Source of the DNA: Pithys albifrons albifrons
Lineage: Eukaryota > Chordata > Aves > Passeriformes > Thamnophilidae
Direction: 5' to 3'
Assembly (NCBI RefSeq): GCF_047495875.1
Contig: NC_092468.1
Location: 192,845-256,844 of the forward strand
Length of the DNA: 64,000 nt
Under the pieces are notes generated by a model. The model had not been told where the DNA came from, searched no databases, and worked only from the letters and a program-made list of their open reading frames with translations. Shown here in pieces: positions 56,355-64,000 of the stretch (position 1 is the stretch's first letter; every line of letters starts with the position of its first letter). A program made the position numbers and the translations under genes.

Positions 56355-59300
56355 GACAGAAAGCCATTTAACCTTTTGTAGGGGTAATGGGGCACCATCA
56401 TTGGCACCTGAGAGCCCAAGGCTGCCCCCTTTTCCCTGGGCACAAAGCTCGACGGTGTGTACCTTGTGCGGGTTTGGGGCAGTGCCATTTTTGAACCCAG
56501 ATTTCCAGACGGATGAAGATTCCTCCCTGGGAAAAGGTGCCAGGACAGAAAGCAAGTGTTATTTTTCTAGTGTTAACGGGGCCCCATCATTGGCACCTGA
56601 GAGTCCAAGGCTGCCACCTTTTGCCTGGGCGCAAATGTCGACGGCGCGTGCCGCTTGCGGGTCCGGGGAAGTGCCATTTTTCAGCCCAGAATTCCAGACG
56701 GACGAAGACACCTCCCAGGGAAAAGGTGCCAGGTCAGAAATCGAATTGTCCTTTTCTAGGGTCAATGGTGCCCCATCATTGGCACCTCAGAGTTCAAGAC
56801 TGCCACCTTTTCCGTGGGCACAAACATCAACGGCGCGTACCACTTTCTTGTCCGGGAAAGTGCCGTTTTTCAGCCCTCAATTCCAGACGGATGAAGACTC
56901 CTCACAGGGAAGAGGCTCCCAGGACAGAAAGCGATTGTTCCATTTCTAGGGTTAATCGGGCCCCATCATTGGCACCTGAGAGCCCAAGGTTGCCTCCTAT
57001 ACCCTGGGCGCAAAGCTCGAGCATGCGTGCTACGTGAGGGTGCGGGAAATTGCCGTTTCTCATTCCAGAATTCCAGACTGATGAAGATTCCTCCCTGGGA
57101 AAAGGTGCCAGGACAGGAATGGATTTCTCCTTTTCTAGGAGTAATGGGGACCCCATCATTGGCACCTGAGAGCCGAAGGCTGCAACCTTTTCCCTGAGCG
57201 CAAAGCTCGACGGTGCGTGCCACTTGCGGGTCCAGGAATTTGCTGTTTCTCATCCCAGAATTCGAGGCCGATGAAGATTTCTCCCAGGGAAAAGGTGCCA
57301 GGACAGAAAGCAATTGTGCCTTTCTAGGGTTAATGGGGCCCCAAAATGGACACCTGAGAGCCCAAGGCTGCCACCTTTTCCCTGGGCGCAAATGTCGATG
57401 GCGCGTGCCACTTGCAAGTCCAGGAATGTGCCGTTTCTCATCCCAGAATTCCAGGCCAGCGAAGATTTCTCCCTGGGAAAAGGTGCCAGGACAGAAAGCA
57501 CTTCTGCCTTTTCTAGGGTTAATGGGGCCCCAAAATTGGCAGCTGAGAGCCCAGGGCTGCCACCTTTTCCCTGGGCGCAAAGCTCGACGGTGCGTGCAAC
57601 ATGCGGGTAAGGGAAAGACCCGTTTTCAGCCCAGAATTCCAGACCAATGAAGATTCCTCCCAGGGAAAAGATGCCAGGACAGAAAGCGAGTGTTCTTTTT
57701 CTAGGGGTAATGGGGCCCCATTTTTGGCACCAGAGAGCCCAAGGCTGTCACCTTTTCCCTGGGCGCAAAGCTCGACGGTGCGTTCCACTTGCAGGTCCGG
57801 GGAAGTGCCGTTTTTCAGCCCAGAATTCCAGACGGACGAAAATTCCTCCCAGGGAAAAGGTGCCAGGACAGAAAGCCATTGTGCTTTTTGTAAAGGTAAT
57901 GGGGCCCCATCATTGGCACCTGAGAGCCCAAGCTTGCCTCCTATACCCTAGGCGCAAAGCTCGACCATGCGTGCTACGTGAGGGTCCGGGAAAATGCCGT
58001 TTCTCATTCCAGAATTCCAGACCGATGAAGATTCCTCCCTGGGAAAAGGTGTCAGGACAGAAAGCGATTGTTCCTTTTCTAGGGGTAATGGGGCTCCATC
58101 ACTGAAACCTGAGAGCCGAAGGCTGCAACCTTTTCCCTGAGCGCAAAGCTCAACGGTGCGTGCCACTTGCGGGTCAAGGAATGTGCTGTTTCTCATCCCA
58201 GAATTCGAGGCCGATGAAGATTTCTCCCAGGGAAAAGGTGCCAGGACAGAAAGCAATTGTGCCTTTTCTAGGTTAATGGGGCCCCAAAATTGACACCTGA
58301 GAGCCCAAGGCTGCCACCTTTTACCTGGACGCAAAGCTCGACGGAGTGTTCCACTTGCAGGTCCTGGAAAGTGCCATTTTTCAGCCCAGAATTCCAGACC
58401 TATGAAGATTCCTCACAGGGAAAAGGTACCAGGAGACAAAGCCATTGTGTATTTTGTAATGCTAATTGGGCCCCATCATTGGCACCTGAGAGCCCAAGGC
58501 TGCCACCTTTTCCCTGGGTGCAAAGCTCGACTGTGCATACCCTGTGCAGGTACGGGAAAGGGCCGTTTTTCAGCCCAGAATTCCAGACGGAAGTCGATTC
58601 CTCTCTGGGAAAAGGTGTCAGGACAGGAAGCCATTGTGCCTTTTCTAGGGGTAATGGGGCCCCATCTTTGGCACCTGAGAGCCCAGGGCTGCCACCTTTT
58701 CCCTGGGCGCAAATGTCGACGGCGCGTGCCACTTGCAAGTCCGGGAATGTGCCGTTTCTCATCCCAGAATTCCAGGCCAGCGAAGATTTCTCCCTGGGAA
58801 AAGGTGCCAGGACAGAAAGCCATTGTGCCTTTTCTAGGCTTAATGGGGCCCCAAAATTGGCAGCTGAGAGCCCAAGACTGACACCTTTTCCCTGGATGCA
58901 AAGCTCGATGGTGCGTTCCACTTGCGGGTCCAGGAAAGTGCCGATTCTCAGACCAGAATTCCCAACCGAGGAAGATTCCTCCCAAGGAAAAGGTGCCAGG
59001 ACAGAAAGCAAGTGTTATTTTTCTAGTGTTAACGGGGCCCCATCATTGGCACCTGAGAGCCCAAGTCTGCCACCTTTTCCCTGGGCGCAAATGTCGACGG
59101 CGCGTGCCACTTGCAAGTCCGGGAATGTGCCGTTTCTCATCCCAGAATACCAGGCCAGCGAAGATTTCTCCCTGGGAAAAGGTGCCAGGACAGAAAGCCA
59201 TTGTGCCTTTTCTAGGGTTAATGGGGCCCCAAAATTGGCAGCTGAGAGCCCAGGGCTGCCACCTTTTCCCTGGGCGCAAAGCTCGACGGTGCGTGCCACA

Positions 59301-62300
59301 TGTGGGTAAGGGAAAGAGCCGTTTTCAGCCCAGAATTCCAGATAAATGAAGATTCCGCACAGGGAAAAGGTGCCAGGACAGAAAGCGATTGTGCCTTTTC
59401 TAGGGTTAATGGGGCCCATCATTGGCACCTGAGAGCCCAAGGCTGCCACCTTTTGCCTGGGCACAAAGCTCGACGGTGCGTTCCACTTGCAGGTCCGGGG
59501 AAGTGCCGTTTTTCAGCCCAGAATTCCAGACGGACGAAAATTCCTCCCAGGGAAAAGGTGCCAGGACAGAAAGCGATTGATATTTATCCAGTGTTAACGG
59601 GGACCCATCGTTGGCACCTGAGAGCCCAAGGCTGCCACCTTTTCCCTGGGCGCAAAGCTAGATGGTGCCTGCCACGTGCAGGTCAGAGAAAGTGCTTTGT
59701 TCAGCCCAGGATTCCAGACGGATGACGACACCTCCCAGGGAAAAGGCTCCCAGGACAGAAAGCAATTGTTCCATTTCTAGTGTTAATGGGGGCCCGTAAT
59801 TGGCATCTGAGAGCCAGAGGTTGCCTCCTTTTCCCTGGGCGCAAAGCACGACAGTGCGTGCCACGTGCTGGTCCCAGAAAGTGCCATTTTACAGCCCAGA
59901 ATTCCAGACCAATGAAGACTCCTCCCAGGGAAAAGGTGCCAGGACAGAAAGCCATTGTGCTTTTTGTAAAGGTAATGGGGCCCCATCATTGGCACCTGAG
60001 AGCCCAAGACTGCCACCTTTTCCCTGCACGCAAAGCTCGATGGTGCATTCCACTTGCGGGTCCAGGAAAGTGCCGATTCTCAGACCAGAATTCCAAAGCG
60101 ATGAAGATTCCTCCCTGGGAAAAGGTGCCAGGACAGAAAGCCATTGTGCCTTTTGTAGGGGTAATGGGGCACCATCATTGGCACCTGAGAGCCCAAGGCT
60201 GCCCCCTTTTCCCTGGGCACAAAGCTCGACGGTGTGTACCTTGTGCGAGTTTGGGGCAGTGCCATTTTTGAACCCAGATTTCCAGACGGACGAAGATTCC
60301 TCCCTGGGAAAAGGTGCCAGGACAGAAAGCAAGTGTTATTTTTCTAGTGTTAACGGGGCCCCATCATTGGCACCTGAGAGCCCAAGGCTGCCACCTTTTG
60401 CCTGGGCGCAAATGTCGACGGCGCGTGCCGCTTGCGGGTCCGGGGAAGTGCCATTTTTCAGCCCAGAATTCCAGACGGACGAAGACACCTCCCAGGGAAA
60501 AGGTGCCAGGTCAGAAATCGAATTGTCCTTTTCTAGGGTCAATGGTGCCCCATCATTGGCACCTGAGAGTTCAAGGCTGCCACCTTTTCCGTGGGCACAA
60601 ACATCAACGGCGCGTACCACTTTCTTGTCCGGGAACGTGCCGTTTTTCAGCCCTCAATTCCAGACAGATGAAGACTCCTCACAGGGAAGAGGCTCCCAGG
60701 ACAGAAAGCGATTGTTCCATTTCTAGGGTTAATCGGGCTCCATCATTGGCACCTGAGAGCCCAAGGTTGCCTCCTATACCCTGGGCGCAAAGCTCGACCC
60801 TGCGTGCGACGTGAGGGTCCAGGAAATTGCCGTTTCTCATTCCAGAATTCCAGACCGATGAAGATTCCTCCCTGGGAAAAGGTGTCAGGACAGAAAGCGA
60901 TTGTTCCTTTTCTAGGGTTAATGGGGCTCCATCATTGACACCTGAGAGCCGAAGGCTGCAACCTTTTCCCTGAGCGCAAATCTCGACGGTGCGTGCCACT
61001 TGCGGGTCAAGGAATGTGCTGTTTCTCATCCCAGAATTCGAGGCCGATGAAGATTTCTCCCTGGGAAAAGGTGCCAGGACAGAAAGCAATTGTGCCTTTT
61101 CTAGGGAAATGGGGCCCCAAAATGGACACCTGAGAGCCCAAGACTGCCACCTTTTCCCTGGATGCAAAGCTCGATGGTGTGTTCCACTTGCGGGTCCAGA
61201 AAAGTGCCGATTCTCAGACCAGAATTCCAAACCGATGAAGATTCCTCCCTGGGAAAAGGTGCCAGGACAGAAAGCCATTGTGCCTTTTGTAGGGGTAATG
61301 GGGCAACATCATTGGCACCTGAGAGCCCAAGGCTGCCCCCTTTTGCCTGGGCACAAAGCTCGACGGTGTGTACCTTGTGCGGGTTTGGGGCAGTGCCATT
61401 TTTGAACCCAGATTTCCAGACGGACGAAGATTCCTCCCTGGGAAAAGGTGCCAGGACAGAAAGCAAGTGTTATTTTTCTAGTGTTAACCGGGCCCCATCA
61501 TTGGCACCTGAGAGCCCAAGGCTGCCACCTTTTGCCTGGGCGCAAATGTCGACGGCGCGTGCCGCTTGCGGGTCCGGGGAAGTGCCATTTTTCAGCCCAG
61601 AATTCCAGACGGACGAAGACACCTCCCAGGGAAAAGGTGCCAGGTCAGAAATCGAATTGTCCTTTTCTAGGGTCAATGGTGCCCCATCATTGGCACCTGA
61701 GAGTTCAAGGCTGCCACCTTTTCCGTGGGCACAAACATCAACGGCGCGTACCACTTTCTTGTCCGGGAACGTGCCATTTTTCAGCCCTCAATTCCAGACA
61801 GATGAAGACTCCTCACAGGGAAGAGGCTCCCAGGACAGAAAGCGATTGTTCCATTTCTAGGGTTAATCGGGCTCCATCATTGGCACCTGAGAGCCCAAGG
61901 TTGCCTCCTATACCCTGGGCGCAAAGCTCGACCCTGCGTGCTACGTGAGGGTCCAGGAAATTGCCGTTTCTCATTCCAGAATTCCAGACCGATGAAGATT
62001 CCTCCCTGGGAAAAGGTGTCAGGACAGAAAGCGATTGTTCCTTTTCTAGGGTTAATGGGGCTCCATCATTGACACCTGAGAGCCGAAGGCTGCAACCTTT
62101 TCCCTGAGCGCAAAGCTCGACGGTGCGTGCCACTTGCGGGTACAGGAATGTGCTGTTTCTCATCTCAGAATTCCAGGCCGATGAAGATTTCTCCCAGGGA
62201 AAAGGTGCCAGGACAGAAAGCAATTGTGCCTTTTCTAGGGTAATGGAGCCCCAAAATGGACGCCTGAGATCCCAAGGCTGCCACCTTTTCCCTGGGCGCA

Positions 62301-64000
62301 AAGCTCGACGGAGCGTTCCACGTGCGGGTCCGCGAAAGTGCCATTTTTCAGCCCAGAATTCCAGACGTATGAAGATTCCTCAGAGGGAAAAGGTACCAGG
62401 AGACAAAGCCATGGTGTATTTTGTAATGCTAATTGGGCTCCATCATTGGCACCTGAAAGCCCAAGGCTGCCACCTTTTCCCTGGGTGCAAAGCTCGACGG
62501 TGCATACCCTGTGCGGGTCCGGGAAAGGGCCGTTTTTCAGCCCAGAATTCCAGACGGAAGTCGATTCCTCTCTGGGAAAAGGTGTCAGGACAGAAAGCCA
62601 TTGTGCCTTTTCTAGGGGTAATGGGACCTCATCTTTGGCACCTGAGAGCCCAAGGCTGCCATCTTTTCCCTGGGCGCAAATGTCGACGGCACGTGCCACT
62701 TGCAAGTCCGGGAATGTGCCGTTTCTCATCCCAGAATTCCAGGCCAGCGAAGATTTCTCCCTGGGAAAAGGTGCCAGGACAGAAAGCGCTTGTGCCTTTT
62801 CTAGGGTTAATGGGGCCCCAAAATTGGCAGCTGAGAGCCCAGGGCTGCCACCTTTTCCCTGGGCGCAAAGCTCGACGGTGCGTGCCACATGCGGGTAAGG
62901 GAAAGAGCCGTTTTCAGCCCAGAATTCCAGACCAATGAAGATTCCTCCCAGGGAAAAGGTGCCAGGACAGGAAACGAGTGTTCGTTTTCTAGGGGTAATG
63001 TGGCCCCATCATTGGCACCTGAGAGCCCAAGGCTGCCACCTTTTCCCTGGGCGCAAAGCTGGATGGTGCGTGCCGTGTGCAGGTCAGAGAAAGTGCTTTG
63101 TTCAGCCCAGGATTCCAGACGGATGACGACTCCTCTCTGGGAAAAGGTGCCAGGACAGAAAGCGATTGTTCCATTTCTAGTGTTAATGGGGGCCCGTCAT
63201 TGGCATCTGAGAGCCAGAGGTTGCCTCCTTTTCCCTGGGCGCAAAGCATGACAGTGCGTACCACGTGCTGGTCCCAGAAAGTGCCATTTTACAGCCCAGA
63301 ATTCCAGACCAATGAAGACTCCTCCCAGGGAAAAGGTGCCAGGACAGAAAGCCATTGTGATATTTGTAAAGGTAATGGGGCCCCATCATTGGCACCTGAG
63401 AGCCCAAGACTGCCACCTTTTCCCTGCACGCAAAGCTCGATGGTGCATTCCACTTGCGGGTCCAGGAAAGTGCCGATTCTCAGACCAGAATTCCAAACCG
63501 AGGAAGATTCCTCCCTGGGAAAAGGTGTCAGGACAGAAAGCCATTGTACCTTTTGTAGGGGTAATAAGGCACCATCATTGGCACGTGACAGCCCAAGGCT
63601 GCCCCCTTTTCCCTGAGCGCAAAGCTCGACGGTGTGTACCTTGTACGGGTTTGGGGCAGTGCCATTTCTGAACCCAAATTTCCAGACGGATGAAGATTAC
63701 TCCCTGGGAAAAGGTGCCAGGACAGAAAGCGATTGTTATTTATCTAGTGTTAACGGGGTCCCATTATTGGCACCTGAGAGCCCAAGGCTGCCACCTTTTG
63801 CCTGGGCGCAAATGTCGACGGCGCGTGCCACTTGCGGGTCCGGGGAAGTGCCATTTTTCAGCCCAGAATTCCAGACGGACGAAGACACCTCCCAGGGAAA
63901 TGGTGCCAGGTCAGAAATCGAATTGTCCTTTTCTAGGGTCAATGGTACCCCATCATTGGCACCTCAGAGTTCAAGGCTGCCACCTTTTCCGTGGGCGCAA
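56355..64000 (-). repeat. 189-bp satellite array, right arm (inverted)
   Basis: The same 189-bp family as 36195-50603 but on the minus strand (the plus strand reads TCATTGGCACCTGAGAGCCC and AAAAGGTGCCAGGACAGAAA). About 40 monomers, continuing past the window edge. Monomer subtypes near the junction follow the same outward order as in the left arm. Confidence 0.95.
60150..62430 (-). repeat. 1134-bp tandem duplication in right arm
   Basis: Conceptual frames at 60314-60814 and 60336-60620 recur at 61448-61948 and 61470-61754, an offset of 1134 bp (six monomers), with almost unchanged translations. The outer limits are approximate. Confidence 0.8.

Noticed and set aside
56355..64000. ORFs up to 339 codons in the right satellite arm
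   Set aside because: The same periodicity artefact in the inverted copy of the array.

Overview
The window looks like a bird genome, most likely a songbird. It carries a multi-exon Maestro heat-like repeat (MROH) gene and a degenerate C2H2 zinc-finger gene, both of types known to be expanded in passerines. It also carries a CR1-type LINE tail, many ERVL-like LTRs with 5-bp target duplications, an alpharetrovirus-like env, degenerate TTAGGG-type repeats and a 189-bp satellite. No bacterial features, tRNA, rRNA or CRISPR array were seen. Species and chromosome cannot be fixed from sequence alone; the repeat content suggests a subtelomeric, pericentromeric or sex-chromosome-like setting (inference).

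Layout. 1-6.4 kb: GC-rich flank with minisatellites, a CR1 tail, a zinc-finger pseudogene (minus strand) and old ERV debris. 6.5-13.7 kb: a 19-exon MROH-like gene (plus strand) whose splice sites and phases all agree and which predicts 766 residues. 14.2-18.7 kb: a compact provirus with two LTRs, a gag matrix-like ORF and a long env ORF, but no protease, polymerase or integrase. 18.7-19.4 kb: a CCCTTT-type pyrimidine tract that abuts the 3' LTR. 20-23.9 kb: strongly strand-skewed G-rich minisatellites that enclose exons resembling cohesin STAG/SA. 24-29 kb: solo LTRs and two minisatellites (38-bp and 23-bp units). 29-31.1 kb: degenerate telomere-like sequence split by nested LTR insertions. 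31.1-36.2 kb: a tandem LTR-internal-LTR-internal-LTR array of a short non-autonomous ERVL-like element. Both of its internal regions keep a 118-residue ORF with a signal-peptide-like start.

36.2-64 kb is a 189-bp satellite. Its orientation is plus from 36.2 to 50.6 kb and minus from 56.4 kb to the window edge. The two arms meet at a 5'-truncated ERVL provirus (50.6-56.35 kb) that sits at the symmetry centre of the imperfect palindrome. The left arm holds a nearly identical 4149-bp (22-monomer) tandem duplication. The right arm holds a 1134-bp (6-monomer) one.

How the parts relate: the ERVL provirus (gag, broken protease, RT-RNase H-integrase, no env) shares its polypurine tract and pieces of gag and pol with the short non-autonomous elements, so it is the type of element that could have mobilised them. 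Its own LTR family also occurs twice as solo LTRs in the telomere-like segment. Only the MROH gene looks like an intact conventional host gene. Most of the many other open frames are by-products of tandem repeats whose unit length is a multiple of three, or of skewed composition.
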